Origin: GCA-2861595 sp035536185
Lineage (GTDB): Bacteria; Actinomycetota; Acidimicrobiia; Acidimicrobiales; GCA-2861595
Length of the DNA stretch: 64,000 nt
NCBI GenBank assembly: GCA_035536185.1
Contig: DATLOM010000041.1
Span: forward strand, 1 to 64,000
Direction of reading: 5' to 3'
Within the stretch, counting starts at the first letter, position 1. Each line of letters opens with the position of its first letter. The notes under the pieces were generated by a model. The model ran no database searches. It was not told the DNA's origin and saw nothing but the letters and a program-made list of their open reading frames with translations. Shown one piece after another: positions 56,196 through 63,978 of this stretch. Made by a program: the position numbers and the translations under genes.

Positions 56196-56723
56196 ATGAG
56201 AAGGTCAATTTCTTTCAGCGCCGCCGCCGCCGCCGCGCTCGCCCTCGGCCTGGCCGCGGCACCAGCATCGGCCGAACCGACGAGCGCGACCGTCTCGGTC
56301 ACGGGAGGCGCATTGATCATCACCGTGCCTGCCGACGCAGGAAGCCTCGGCACCCGGGCCAACACGGTCGCCGGTGGGACGATCAGCGGGCCGCTCGGCC
56401 AGGTTCAGGTCAACGACGCTCGCAGTGCTGCCGCCGGCTCGGGCTGGGTCGCCAGCGTTATCTCGACGGCCTTCACTCCGCCATCGGGGCCGGCCATCGC
56501 GGCCAGCGCCGTCGGCTACGACGCCGGAGCGATCGTGAAGGTCGGCACCGCCACCTACACCGCCAACAACCCGCCCAACCTGACCGGCGTCGCCCCGGCG
56601 GTCACCGCCACCGGCATCACGGGCGACAACTCGGCCACCTGGAACCCGACGATCAACGTCGCCGTTCCCGGAGGCATGGCCGCCAACGTCTACTCGGCGA
56701 CGATCACCCATTCCGTTGTCTAG
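56196..56723 (+). CDS. Secreted WxL-like domain protein, paralogue
   Basis: The 175-residue product has a Sec signal (ISFSAAAAAALALGLAAAPASAEP) and a mature domain parallel to its divergent neighbour: NDARSAAAGSGWVASV in the first half, ATWNPTINVAVPGGMAANVY and SATITHSVV at the end. The two proteins are clearly homologous, sharing TxSVTGGxLxI, NDAR-GW and the xxWNPTxxVxxP finish. ATG 56196 follows AGGAAC. The stop overlaps the start of the DUF916-like partner. Confidence 0.72.
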   Translation: MRRSISFSAAAAAALALGLAAAPASAEPTSATVSVTGGALIITVPADAGSLGTRANTVAGGTISGPLGQVQVNDARSAAAGSGWVASVISTAFTPPSGPAIAASAVGYDAGAIVKVGTATYTANNPPNLTGVAPAVTATGITGDNSATWNPTINVAVPGGMAANVYSATITHSVV

Positions 56724-57765
56724 CCGGACGAGGTTCAGGCGGGCGCCGGGCCACATCCGGCGCCTCGCCCTCATCGTCTTCGCCATCATCGCCGTGGCAG
56801 CAGCAACACCGGGAACGGCCACAGCCCAGGACGGGCCAGGCGGCATCGGCCTCCGGCTGGTCGAGGCTCCCGTCGCGGCCAAGGACGATCCGCGGGCCCG
56901 CATCTACATCGTCGACCACCTCGCCCCCGGCGCCGTCATCGAGAGGGGCGTCGAAATGTCGAACTCCACGTCCTCGAACCACCAGGTCTCCCTTTACCCG
57001 TCCGCCGCCACCATCGAGGACGGCGTCTTCGTCGGCGCCGAAGGCAACACCGCGAACGACCTCTCCAGGTGGACCACCGTCACCCCCGGCACCGTGGACA
57101 TCGCAGCCGGCGACAAACTGACGGCGGTCGTCAGGATCGCCGTCCCCGACGACGCCGCACCCGGCGAGCAATACGGTGTCGTGTGGGCCGAGACAAGATC
57201 CGACCCCGCGACCGGCGGTGTCACGCAGGTGAGCCGCGTCGGCATCCGCCTGTACGTGTCAGTCGGACCTGGCGGTGCCCCCGCCCCTGACTTCACCGTG
57301 GAAGCCCTCACTCCCGGCCGGTCAGCCCAGGGAGAGCCCATGGTCGCCGCAACCGTCCGCAACACCGGCGGCCGAGCCCTCGACGTCACCGGCACGCTCA
57401 TGATGTCCAACGGTCCCGGCGGGCTCAGCGCCGGCCCCTTTCCCGCCGAGCTCAACACCACCCTCGCCGTCGGCGACACCCAGAAGATCACGATCACCTT
57501 GGACGAGCGCCTGCCCGCGGGCCCCTGGGATGCAGTCGTGGCCCTCCAAAGCGGTGTCACGGAACGGCGGGGCCAGGCAACCATCACCTTCCCCGCGGCA
57601 GGCGAAGCCGCCGCCGTCGTGACCTCTACGGATTCGAACCGGGCTTGGCCCTTCATCGGCGGAACTGCGGCGGCGGGCCTGGTCCTCGGCCTCACCGGCG
57701 TGCGTCACGCCCGCAGGGTTCGGCGCCGGCGCATCACCTCACGCCCCGCAGTCTTCCCCGTTTAG
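56716..57765 (+). CDS. WxLIP (DUF916)-like membrane-anchored protein
   Basis: The 349-residue product has an N-terminal signal (LALIVFAIIAVAAATPGTATA), an extracellular beta-rich region with VDHLAPGAVIERGVEMSN, LYPSAATIEDG and AVVRIAVPDDAAPGEQYGVVWAE, and a C-terminal membrane helix (WPFIGGTAAAGLVLGLTGV) followed by a basic tail (RHARRVRRRR). The pattern fits the DUF916 peptidoglycan-binding partner of WxL proteins in Firmicutes. The TTG start overlaps the stop of the WxL-like gene by eight bases, implying coupled synthesis. Confidence 0.72.
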   Translation: MSSRTRFRRAPGHIRRLALIVFAIIAVAAATPGTATAQDGPGGIGLRLVEAPVAAKDDPRARIYIVDHLAPGAVIERGVEMSNSTSSNHQVSLYPSAATIEDGVFVGAEGNTANDLSRWTTVTPGTVDIAAGDKLTAVVRIAVPDDAAPGEQYGVVWAETRSDPATGGVTQVSRVGIRLYVSVGPGGAPAPDFTVEALTPGRSAQGEPMVAATVRNTGGRALDVTGTLMMSNGPGGLSAGPFPAELNTTLAVGDTQKITITLDERLPAGPWDAVVALQSGVTERRGQATITFPAAGEAAAVVTSTDSNRAWPFIGGTAAAGLVLGLTGVRHARRVRRRRITSRPAVFPV

Positions 57766-57806
57766 CTGCATGTCCCTGCGGCGACGCCGGAAGCGACCCA
57801 TCCTGG

Positions 57807-57827
57807 TAGAATCTTCCCAGACTGGGA
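57807..57827 (+). promoter_or_regulatory. Putative promoter and operator of the OmpR-type regulator
   Basis: TAGAAT at 57807-57812 is a good -10 box. The perfect inverted repeat TCCCAG-A-CTGGGA (57815-57827) sits at the expected transcription start, where a bound protein would block initiation; autoregulation is possible. The leader to GTG 57886 would be about 65 nt. Confidence 0.4.
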
Positions 57828-57885
57828 GCGAGATGGATCCATACGTGGAACCGCGCCGATCGCCTCGGCTGGGGCAGGTCGGACA

Positions 57886-58590
57886 GTGAGCGGGGAACGG
57901 CCGCGGTCGACTCCACTCGTCCTCGTTGTCGAAGACGAAGAGGACGTACGGGCGCTCATCGTCCGGACGCTCGTGATCGACGGCTGCCGCGTCGCGGAGG
58001 CAGCGAGCGCGGCCGAGGCGCGTGCCCAACTCTCCAAAGATACGCCGGATGTCGTCGTGCTCGATCTCGGGCTTCCCGACAGCAGCGGCCTCGATCTGCT
58101 GCGCAAGCTCGTCAGCATCTCGGTGCCAGTTGTCGTGGTCACCGGGCGCGGGGGAGGGATCGATCGCGTGCACGGTCTCGAGCTCGGCGCGGCCGATTAC
58201 ATGGTCAAGCCGTTCTTCACCCAGGAGCTCGTCATCCGGGTACGGCGTGCGGCCGACAGGGCACATTCGAGCAGCTCCCTGACGCTCCACGGCGGTGGCC
58301 TCGCCATAGACACCGACAGCCGGGAGGTCCTCGTCGAGGGGAGACCGGTAGCCCTCACCGACCGCGAGTTCGACCTCCTCGCGTACATGGCTTCGAGACC
58401 CCGCACGGTCTTCTCCCGCGACGACCTCCTACGCGACGTCTGGCAGTCCTCGGCTGATTGGCAGAGCTCAGCCACGGTGACCGAACACATCCACCGGTTG
58501 CGCAGCAAGCTCGAAGCCGATCCGAGCCAACCGACCTTGATCGTGACCGTGGGGAAGTCGGGGTACCGGTTCGACCCGCGCCACGACTGA
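57886..58590 (+). CDS. OmpR/PhoB-type response regulator
   Basis: The 234-residue protein has a receiver (LVLVVEDEEDVRALIVRTL, Asp in VVVLDLGLPDSSG, VVVVTGRG, MVKPFFTQELVIRV) and a C-terminal winged helix (LTDREFDLLAYMASRPRTVF, HIHRLRSKLEADPS, TVGKSGYRF). The GTG start gives a normal N-terminus. No kinase is adjacent; one of the island kinases might serve it. It follows the WxL locus on the same strand, so control of that locus is possible but only inferred. Confidence 0.93.
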   Translation: MSGERPRSTPLVLVVEDEEDVRALIVRTLVIDGCRVAEAASAAEARAQLSKDTPDVVVLDLGLPDSSGLDLLRKLVSISVPVVVVTGRGGGIDRVHGLELGAADYMVKPFFTQELVIRVRRAADRAHSSSSLTLHGGGLAIDTDSREVLVEGRPVALTDREFDLLAYMASRPRTVFSRDDLLRDVWQSSADWQSSATVTEHIHRLRSKLEADPSQPTLIVTVGKSGYRFDPRHD

Positions 58591-58629
58591 AGGCCGCGGC
58601 CAACTTTCCTGTCGGCCTAGGCCGGGAGA

Positions 58630-58836
58630 TCACCGCCAGTCGACACGAACGAACACGTGCCATCCGATCCATAGCCACCCGGCTTGCAACAGCACCCGGA
58701 GCGGCCAGCGACGAAGTACCGCAGCCAGCACCTCCTCGAAAGTGGCCAACCGCCGCGTGCGCCGGGCGACCAGCTCCAGGCCCAAGCCGATGACAACGAC
58801 GAGGACGTAGCCGGCAACCGTGACGAGCCGTGTCAT
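58630..58836 (-). CDS. Small membrane protein, unknown function
   Basis: The 68-residue product has an N-terminal membrane helix (VTVAGYVLVVVIGLGLELVA), a charged central segment (RRTRRLATFEEVLAAVLRRW) and a second hydrophobic stretch (VLLQAGWLWIGWHVF). It resembles the small actinobacterial DUF6186 group in length and layout, but I cannot confirm it. It overlaps the upstream minus-strand gene by four bases. Confidence 0.65.
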   Translation of the reverse strand: MTRLVTVAGYVLVVVIGLGLELVARRTRRLATFEEVLAAVLRRWPLRVLLQAGWLWIGWHVFVRVDWR

Positions 58837-59252
58837 CGGCGGGCCAGCTCCAGCATGGCCATGAGCCAGAGGATGAAAGCCGCGGCTCTGGCTGGATGGG
58901 AGTCGAGCAGCGCGTTGGTCAGGGAGCTGAGCGTGGGATGGTCAGCTCGGGGATGCTGCACGTACGCCAGCACTTCCCAGGCGACGGCGACGGCAGCCAG
59001 CGCGGCCCACGCTCCGGCCCCCGGCGCGGGTGGCGCCGCTCGTGCGGGGCCCCGTCTCGCCCGGCCGGCGAGGCTCACCCCTATGCCGGGCAGGAGGACG
59101 ACGGCCGTTGCCACGCCGGAGAACGGCGGAAGTGAGACGACCCACCAGGCATAGGCAAGAACGACCACCCATACTGCGCTCCGGCGGCCGAATCCGCGCC
59201 GGGCAGCCCACGCCTCCGGAGTACCGTTGGTCCCAGCGCGCCCATGGTCCAT
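58833..59252 (-). CDS. Membrane protein, unknown function
   Basis: The 139-residue version has three or four hydrophobic segments (VWVVVLAYAWWVV, ATAVVLLPGIGVSLAG, AWAALAAVAVAWEVLAYV, AAAFILWLMAMLELA). The start is doubtful: ATG 59252 would overlap the start of the divergent DUF2784 gene by nine bases, while GTG 59168 gives a shorter protein starting just before the first helix. It is coupled to the 68-residue membrane protein. Confidence 0.6.
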   Translation of the reverse strand: MDHGRAGTNGTPEAWAARRGFGRRSAVWVVVLAYAWWVVSLPPFSGVATAVVLLPGIGVSLAGRARRGPARAAPPAPGAGAWAALAAVAVAWEVLAYVQHPRADHPTLSSLTNALLDSHPARAAAFILWLMAMLELARR

Positions 59253-59681
59253 CGATTTCTTGCCGACGTCGTCATGTTCGTGCACTTGGCCTTCATCCTG
59301 TTCGTCGCCGCGGGCGCGCTGCTGACATGGGCTTGGCCCAGAATGGCATGGGCCCACCTCCCGGCGCTGGCGTGGGGCGTCGGGACAGTGACCATCGGCT
59401 TCCCGTGCCCGCTGACCAGCCTCGAGAAGGCGCTCGAGCGCCGGGGCAGTGGCAATTCCTACGACGGCGGCTTCGTCGACCATTACCTGGAGGACGTGAT
59501 CTTTCCGGGGGAGTACAACTCAGCCCTTCGTGCGCTCGCCGCCGTAGTCATTGTCTTCGGCTACTCCGGGCTCCTGCGCCGTGGGCGCCAGCCTGCACTA
59601 AGTGCGCAAAGACGCCATTGTCGCCCTCACCGGGCCTTGGTAAAGTTGTCCCAGACATCAGCGGCCGATGTTCCCGGTTGA
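59244..59681 (+). CDS. DUF2784-family membrane protein
   Basis: The 145-residue product has three or four membrane helices with the family marks HLAFILFVAAGALL, FPCPLTSLEKAL and DHYLEDVIFPGEYN. The function of the family is unknown. A TACCGT box ends 16 nt upstream of ATG 59244. The last 30 residues are polar and variable. Confidence 0.85.
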   Translation: MVHRFLADVVMFVHLAFILFVAAGALLTWAWPRMAWAHLPALAWGVGTVTIGFPCPLTSLEKALERRGSGNSYDGGFVDHYLEDVIFPGEYNSALRALAAVVIVFGYSGLLRRGRQPALSAQRRHCRPHRALVKLSQTSAADVPG

Positions 59682-59739
59682 GTAGCCAGCCTCGTGAAGG
59701 ATCATTGATCGGCGGTCTTTCGGAGGTTGAGCCATCTCT

Positions 59740-60099
59740 GTGCAGGAGCATTCATTCCGCCGCCAGGAAGTAAGGGGCTTCAGCGACTTCTCCCTCACCT
59801 TCGCTCGCGACAGCGAGGCCGTCGTCGTGGGCGTGGTCGGTGAGCTCGACTGCGCCTCCGGTCCGACGCTGGAGGACCGTCTGGGGGACCTGATCGAGAA
59901 TCAGGGGAACCGGACCGTTGTGATCGACCTGACCAACATGACCTTCGTCGACTCCAGCGGCCTTTCAGTGCTCGTCGGCGCCTACCGTCGCCTGCGAGAA
60001 CGTGGCGGAGATCTCTCGCTGCGATGCCCCTCACGCTCCACGCGAAAGGTATTTCAGATCACCGGCCTGGACCGGGTGCTGCCCATCGACGAGCGCTAG
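59740..60099 (+). CDS. STAS-domain anti-anti-sigma factor-like protein
   Basis: The 119-residue protein has the SpoIIAA/RsbV fold with VVVGVVGELDCASGPTLEDRL and the phosphorylation motif TFVDSSGLSVL, and a C-terminal helix GLDRVLPID. Unphosphorylated STAS proteins bind anti-sigma kinases. No kinase or sigma factor is adjacent. A GGAGG lies 13 nt before the GTG. Confidence 0.9.
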   Translation: MQEHSFRRQEVRGFSDFSLTFARDSEAVVVGVVGELDCASGPTLEDRLGDLIENQGNRTVVIDLTNMTFVDSSGLSVLVGAYRRLRERGGDLSLRCPSRSTRKVFQITGLDRVLPIDER

Positions 60100-60435
60100 C
60101 GACTCTCGGGTCGCAAGCAAAGCTTGCTCCCCGATCAGCAAGGTGCTTCGGGCGACCGGCGAAGCCGGCTCGCCCTCCACCGTTCCTCTTTGAGGCATCC
60201 GAAACTTGCGTCCGGAGTACACAACTTTCGGGCAGCCCCTGAGATTCCCGCATGGGGCGGTCGTGGGCGAAGGTGATACCCGCCACTGGTTCGGCAAATC
60301 CGGGACAAGTGGTCATGGTCGAATGTGGTGGACGAGGTCGAGGGGCCCAACACTGGCGATGCGGCGACGTTGAACAGCGCGAGGTGTGGGAGCCCAGGAC
60401 ATGGGGTAGCGCCAGTCAGGACGAAAGGAGGCAGC
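60100..60435. other. Intergenic region, 336 bp
   Basis: It contains the hairpin listed at 60150-60175 and the AAAGGAGG ribosome site of the ferritin-like gene at 60424-60431. I see no convincing gene or -10/-35 pair. Several frames are open across it, but their codon composition shows no membrane or domain signal. Confidence 0.5.
60150..60175 (+). terminator. Hairpin downstream of STAS gene
   Basis: GGGCGA pairs with TCGCCC and CCGGC with GCCGG around a GAA loop, with one bulged C. It starts 50 bp after the STAS stop. No U-tract follows. Confidence 0.5.
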
Positions 60436-60852
60436 ATGGACCGCGACAAGCTTGTCGAGCTGCTGAACCAGGACCTTCAGACCGAGTTCCAGTCGATCGT
60501 GCAGTACGTGCAGCACACGGCCATCATCAAGGGGCCGGAGTTCATCAGCACCATCGAGGAGCTGCGGGCGCATCTCGGCCAGGAGCTGGAGCATGCGCTG
60601 ATCCTGGCCGAGCAGGTTGACTTCCTCGGGGGGACTCCGACGGTTGAGGTGCCGGCGGTCCAGAGTGAATCGGATTCCAGGCGGGCGCTGGAGCTCGACC
60701 TGGAGCTCGAGACCAACCAGTTGGAGCGTTACCGGGAGCGGGTCGAGCAGACGATCGCCATGGGTCTACCGGACGTGGCCGAGGCGCTGCGTCCCCTGCT
60801 TCAACAGACCCAGGACCACGTCCGGGACCTGCAGACGGCGCTGGGAACCTGA
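60436..60852 (+). CDS. Ferritin-like domain protein
   Basis: The 138-residue product is all-helical and follows the bacterioferritin outline: LNQDLQTEFQSIVQYVQH, then LGQELEHALILAEQVDFLGG with an ExxH metal motif, and LELETNQLERY. The last expected EExH is TQDH, so one iron ligand may be missing. It may store iron or protect from oxidative stress, or be a non-ferroxidase relative. The AAAGGAGG at 60424 fixes the ATG. Confidence 0.82.
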   Translation: MDRDKLVELLNQDLQTEFQSIVQYVQHTAIIKGPEFISTIEELRAHLGQELEHALILAEQVDFLGGTPTVEVPAVQSESDSRRALELDLELETNQLERYRERVEQTIAMGLPDVAEALRPLLQQTQDHVRDLQTALGT

Positions 60853-60878
60853 CTCGGGGGTGACAGGCTTCGTGCCGG

Positions 60879-61346
60879 TCACCTGATCTCGATGCGCCGC
60901 GGACGTTCACTGGCCGGCTTGGGAACCCGGATGGTGAGCACCCCTTCGTCGAGGTGGGCCTCCACGCCGTCCTCCTCCACCTCTCCGGGCAGAACCACCT
61001 CGTAGTGGAACTGGCCCACGACCCGCTCCCGGCGCCGGAGGATGCCGACCCGCTCGCGCTCCTTGCGCTCTCCGGTGACGCTCAGCCTCCGGCCGGCGAT
61101 CTCGATGTCGACGTCGTCCCTCTTGAGGCCAGGCAGCTCCACCTCGATGGTGTAGGCGTCGCTGGTCTCCTCGATGTCTGCCAGCGGGGTGAAGCCCTCG
61201 CCCAGGAGGCTCGGGAGCTGGCTCCAGGAATCCAGGTAGTGGCCCAGCTGGCGGTTCAGGCGGTCCAGCTCGCCGATCGGGTCCTGCCGGGAGACCCCGG
61301 CCGCTTCCTTCCCATTGCTGCGTCGCACGGGCAGTGCCATGGTCAT
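60879..61346 (-). CDS. Hsp20/alpha-crystallin small heat shock protein
   Basis: The 155-residue ATP-independent chaperone has an N-terminal arm and an alpha-crystallin domain (about 50-145) with YTIEVELPGLKRDDVDIEI, RRLSVTGER, FHYEVVLPGEVEEDGVEA and the GVLTIRVPK motif. AAGGAGGG precedes ATG 61346; a second ATG lies two codons later. It is the downstream member of a tandem pair of hsp20 genes. Confidence 0.93.
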   Translation of the reverse strand: MTMALPVRRSNGKEAAGVSRQDPIGELDRLNRQLGHYLDSWSQLPSLLGEGFTPLADIEETSDAYTIEVELPGLKRDDVDIEIAGRRLSVTGERKERERVGILRRRERVVGQFHYEVVLPGEVEEDGVEAHLDEGVLTIRVPKPASERPRRIEIR

Positions 61347-61400
61347 TCGCCCTCCTTGTAGTAGTCGTCTCCGATGTCTCGCGTGGGTGCCGCGGTCGCG

Positions 61401-61438
61401 GCCCGGCGCCGGCCGGTCGGGGTGGGCCGGCGCCGGGC
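61401..61438. terminator. Perfect 14-bp GC hairpin between two hsp20 genes
   Basis: GCCCGGCGCCGGCC (61401-61414) pairs perfectly with GGCCGGCGCCGGGC (61425-61438) around a 10-nt loop. It lies between the upstream and downstream hsp20 genes on the minus strand and could reduce read-through or stabilise the upstream message. There is no U-tract. Confidence 0.5.
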
Positions 61439-61456
61439 CGCCGCTGACTCTGTTGA

Positions 61457-61894
61457 TCAGGCGGCGGCGGACTCGGTCTCGATGGCCTTGGAGCTGCCGC
61501 CCGAGGTGATCTGCACCTTGCGGGGCTTGGCCTGCTCGGCCACCGGGACGGTGAGGGTCAGCACGCCGTTTTCGTAGCTCGCTTCGATGTGGTCGGCATC
61601 GAGGGCCTCACCGAGGAACAGCTGGCGGCTGAAGCTGCCCTGCGGCCGCTCCGAGGCCAGCACCTGGTACCCCTCACCCGGCTCCCACTGGCGCTGGGCG
61701 GAGACTGTCATCACGTTCTTCTCGACGGTGAGGTCGATGCTCGAGGCATCCACACCAGGCAGGTCGAAGTGCACGATGAACTGCTCGCCCTGGCGGTAGG
61801 CGTCCATGGGCATGATCGCCGGACGGGCGCCGCCGCCGAGCACCTGCTGGGTGAGGCGGTCGAGCTCACGGAACGGATCGGATCGCATCAGCAT
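61457..61894 (-). CDS. Hsp20/alpha-crystallin small heat shock protein
   Basis: The 145-residue product has the alpha-crystallin domain (about 35-130): FIVHFDLPGVDASSIDLTVE, VMTVSAQRQW, SFSRQLFLGEALD, ENGVLTLTVPV. The start MLMRSDPFRELDRL is typical of mycobacterial-type Hsp18/Acr. AGGAGGTGG precedes ATG at 7 nt. The inverted repeat CCGGA-GTGT-TCCGG at 61934-61947 upstream is a candidate regulator site; no HAIR or CIRCE consensus was found. Confidence 0.93.
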   Translation of the reverse strand: MLMRSDPFRELDRLTQQVLGGGARPAIMPMDAYRQGEQFIVHFDLPGVDASSIDLTVEKNVMTVSAQRQWEPGEGYQVLASERPQGSFSRQLFLGEALDADHIEASYENGVLTLTVPVAEQAKPRKVQITSGGSSKAIETESAAA

Positions 61895-62057
61895 CAGGTA
61901 CCACCTCCTGTTGTGTCGATGTTGATCTGGTCCCCGGAGTGTTCCGGATTCGGCAAAGTTGACGACTCGCCCCGCCGGTTTATTCCCAGTTTCGGGGAGA
62001 AATTTGCCCGGGCCGCGAGATCACTCGCCACTCGTGGGGTGATGTGGCGAGCGTCGG

Positions 62058-62855
62058 TCAGAAGAGGCCACGGAACCGGCTCCAGGCGCGGCGGGGGGCG
62101 TCGACGAGCTCGCTCGCCCGGCGGACCACGACATTGCTGTCGCCCGTGGCGAGGAACCAGAGCTGGTCCAGCGTGTGGGGACCGATGGCGACCAGGTCGG
62201 CGAACGGCAGCTCGTCGCCGGACCTCCTGGCGAACGCCGCGGTCAGGGCCGAGGTTCGGCCGACACCTCCGCCACAGTGCACGTAGACGGGGCCCGGCGC
62301 GCCTTCGACCAGCCTGGCAAACCTTGCCACCTGGTTCGTCGACGGTACGTGGCCGTCCGCGATGGGAAGCCACACGTAGGCGACGCCGAGCGACTCGAGG
62401 AGCTTCGGGTCGTCCTTCCTGGGGTCGTCCGCGGCCCCGGTGCGGAGGTCGACGACGAGCCGCACGCCCCGCTCCGCCAGCACCCGGTAAGCCTCGGCCT
62501 CCGGCTGGCCGCCCGCCCACAACCGATCGTCGACCATGCGAAAGTTCGGTACGTCGTCCATGGGGCTCCGCGGGTCGTCGCCGGCGACTCGGGCGGCGAG
62601 AACGCCGGCCAACACCAGCGCCTGGACCACCATGACGAGTACGACGTAGGCGACGGCAACCCGAACACCCCACCGACGCCACCGCGGTCGCTGGCCGCGG
62701 CTCTCCGCCGCCGCCTCTGACCGAACTGGTTCGGGGAGCGGGCTCGACGACCTAGGAGGGCTCGCCTCTTCGCACGACCGGCGGGGACGGGCCAGGGCGC
62801 GGAACGACCGGCTCTGGCGGGTGGGCTCGGCCTCTAGTCGTGGTTGCCCTCTCAA
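62058..62855 (-). CDS. Membrane-anchored protein tyrosine/dual-specificity-like phosphatase
   Basis: The 265-residue product has a basic N-terminal region, one membrane helix (about residues 64-88, VAVAYVVLVMVVQALVLAGV) and a PTP-fold domain. The P-loop HCGGGVGRTS holds the CxxxxxR signature, and an upstream Asp (PIADGHVPST) could be the general acid. Substrate is unknown; protein, lipid-linked or inositol phosphates are all possible. The start (TTG) is uncertain. Confidence 0.78.
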   Translation of the reverse strand: MRGQPRLEAEPTRQSRSFRALARPRRSCEEASPPRSSSPLPEPVRSEAAAESRGQRPRWRRWGVRVAVAYVVLVMVVQALVLAGVLAARVAGDDPRSPMDDVPNFRMVDDRLWAGGQPEAEAYRVLAERGVRLVVDLRTGAADDPRKDDPKLLESLGVAYVWLPIADGHVPSTNQVARFARLVEGAPGPVYVHCGGGVGRTSALTAAFARRSGDELPFADLVAIGPHTLDQLWFLATGDSNVVVRRASELVDAPRRAWSRFRGLF

Positions 62856-63026
62856 CAGGACCAGTATCTATCCCGTTGCCGGAACGACATACCGCGTTGA
62901 TGGCCAGCAGAGGCTGCCCTGCCGTGGCCATCGGAAGTGTCCCAGGTTGCGTTGAGCATCGGTGCGGCGATCGAGGATCTCATAGCATTGGGTGCGCGAG
63001 GAACAACGGGCACTGTCGATGACGGC

Positions 63027-63581
63027 TCAGGTGTTGGCGCGGGCCATTGCCCGGAGCCGGGCGACCCGAGGGTGCATGGTCGGGCCGCGGAGGGCGATGA
63101 CCTGGCGTTCGACGTAGTCGAGGTCGATTGACGTTCCGGCGACGAACAACTGGCGGATGTCGACCCAGTCCTTGTCACGGTTGAACGACAGCTTGAACAC
63201 GACGAGGTCCTCGGCGCTGAGAAAGGGCAGCCGTCGGGGCGGCGAGCCGAACGGGAAGCGACGGACCCGACGGGCAACCTCGGCGTAGTGCTCATCAACG
63301 GAGAAGAACAGGTCGGCGACTTCCCCGTGGTGACCGAGTAGGCGCATGCCTGCGACGGGCGCTCGCGTCGTGTCGTCCGGATCGGGGCGAAGGCCGAGCG
63401 GGCTGAGGTTCTCGATGACCGCCGGAGCGTCGTCCAAGGGAACGAACAAGTTCACATCGACGTCGATGGTGCCGCGCGGCTCGGCGTAGTAGTTCAGCGC
63501 GAGGGCGCCACCGAACGCATGGGGAACCCTGCGGCCGGCGAAGTGGTCGTGGAGAGCGACGACGAGGCCGGCGACGCTCAC
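63027..63581 (-). CDS. Nucleotidyltransferase-fold protein, probable toxin partner
   Basis: The 184-residue product has FGGALALNYYAEPRGTIDVDVNLFV split across a GG-x-A / R-x-T-x-D-x-D pattern typical of AbiEii/MenT-like nucleotidyltransferases, and a basic C-terminus. The GTG start overlaps the upstream XRE gene stop (GTGA). Paired with a helix-turn-helix gene, it resembles a type IV toxin-antitoxin system; activity is unverified. Confidence 0.72.
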   Translation of the reverse strand: MSVAGLVVALHDHFAGRRVPHAFGGALALNYYAEPRGTIDVDVNLFVPLDDAPAVIENLSPLGLRPDPDDTTRAPVAGMRLLGHHGEVADLFFSVDEHYAEVARRVRRFPFGSPPRRLPFLSAEDLVVFKLSFNRDKDWVDIRQLFVAGTSIDLDYVERQVIALRGPTMHPRVARLRAMARANT

Positions 63582-63946
63582 CGCTGGCGGGTTGTGTCCG
63601 CGAGTTCGAGGACAGCATTGATGGCTCTCACACGATGGGCCATGGGGGTGTGAGCGGTGATGGTCGGCGCCTCGTCGCTGGGGTCGCCGGGCTCGGCGGC
63701 GGGCAGGTCGTCGTCGGGGAACCACCCCGCCGCCGGCAGCGGGCAGTACAGGACCCGGGTGCCGTCGGCGGCCGCCAACTGGTAGCCGCAGGCGACGAGC
63801 AGCTTGTTCAGCGTGTTCGCGTTTGGAATTCGCCGGTTGCGCTCATAGGCGGACAGGTTCGGCTGGGAGATACCGACGGTGCGGGCGAGCTGGTCCTGGG
63901 TGAGGCCCTTCGACTCGCGCACCGCGCGGATGAACGTTCCGTACAT
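63578..63946 (-). CDS. XRE-family transcriptional regulator, probable antitoxin
   Basis: The 122-residue product has an N-terminal HTH (IRAVRESKGLTQDQLARTVGISQPNLSAYE split by eye into helices 1-4) with SQPNLSAYER as recognition helix region, and an acidic C-terminal half without recognised domain. It overlaps the nucleotidyltransferase gene by four bases. A TATGCT box and an inverted repeat lie just upstream, as in autoregulated antitoxins. Confidence 0.8.
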   Translation of the reverse strand: MYGTFIRAVRESKGLTQDQLARTVGISQPNLSAYERNRRIPNANTLNKLLVACGYQLAAADGTRVLYCPLPAAGWFPDDDLPAAEPGDPSDEAPTITAHTPMAHRVRAINAVLELADTTRQR

Positions 63947-63958
63947 GACCTTGACCCT

Positions 63959-63978
63959 AGCATATGCAACTCGATATG
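63959..63978 (-). promoter_or_regulatory. Putative promoter and operator of the XRE/nucleotidyltransferase pair
   Basis: On the minus strand TATGCT (63959-63964) ends 12 nt before ATG 63946. The inverted repeat CATAT...ATATG (63961-63978, 8-nt spacer) overlaps it. Binding of the XRE protein there would give autorepression. Confidence 0.35.

Noticed and set aside
60262..60300. SigB/SigF-type promoter on the minus strand (ATTT, 14 nt, GGGTAT)
   Set aside because: It would transcribe antisense into the STAS gene with no gene to serve, and the -35 match is weak.
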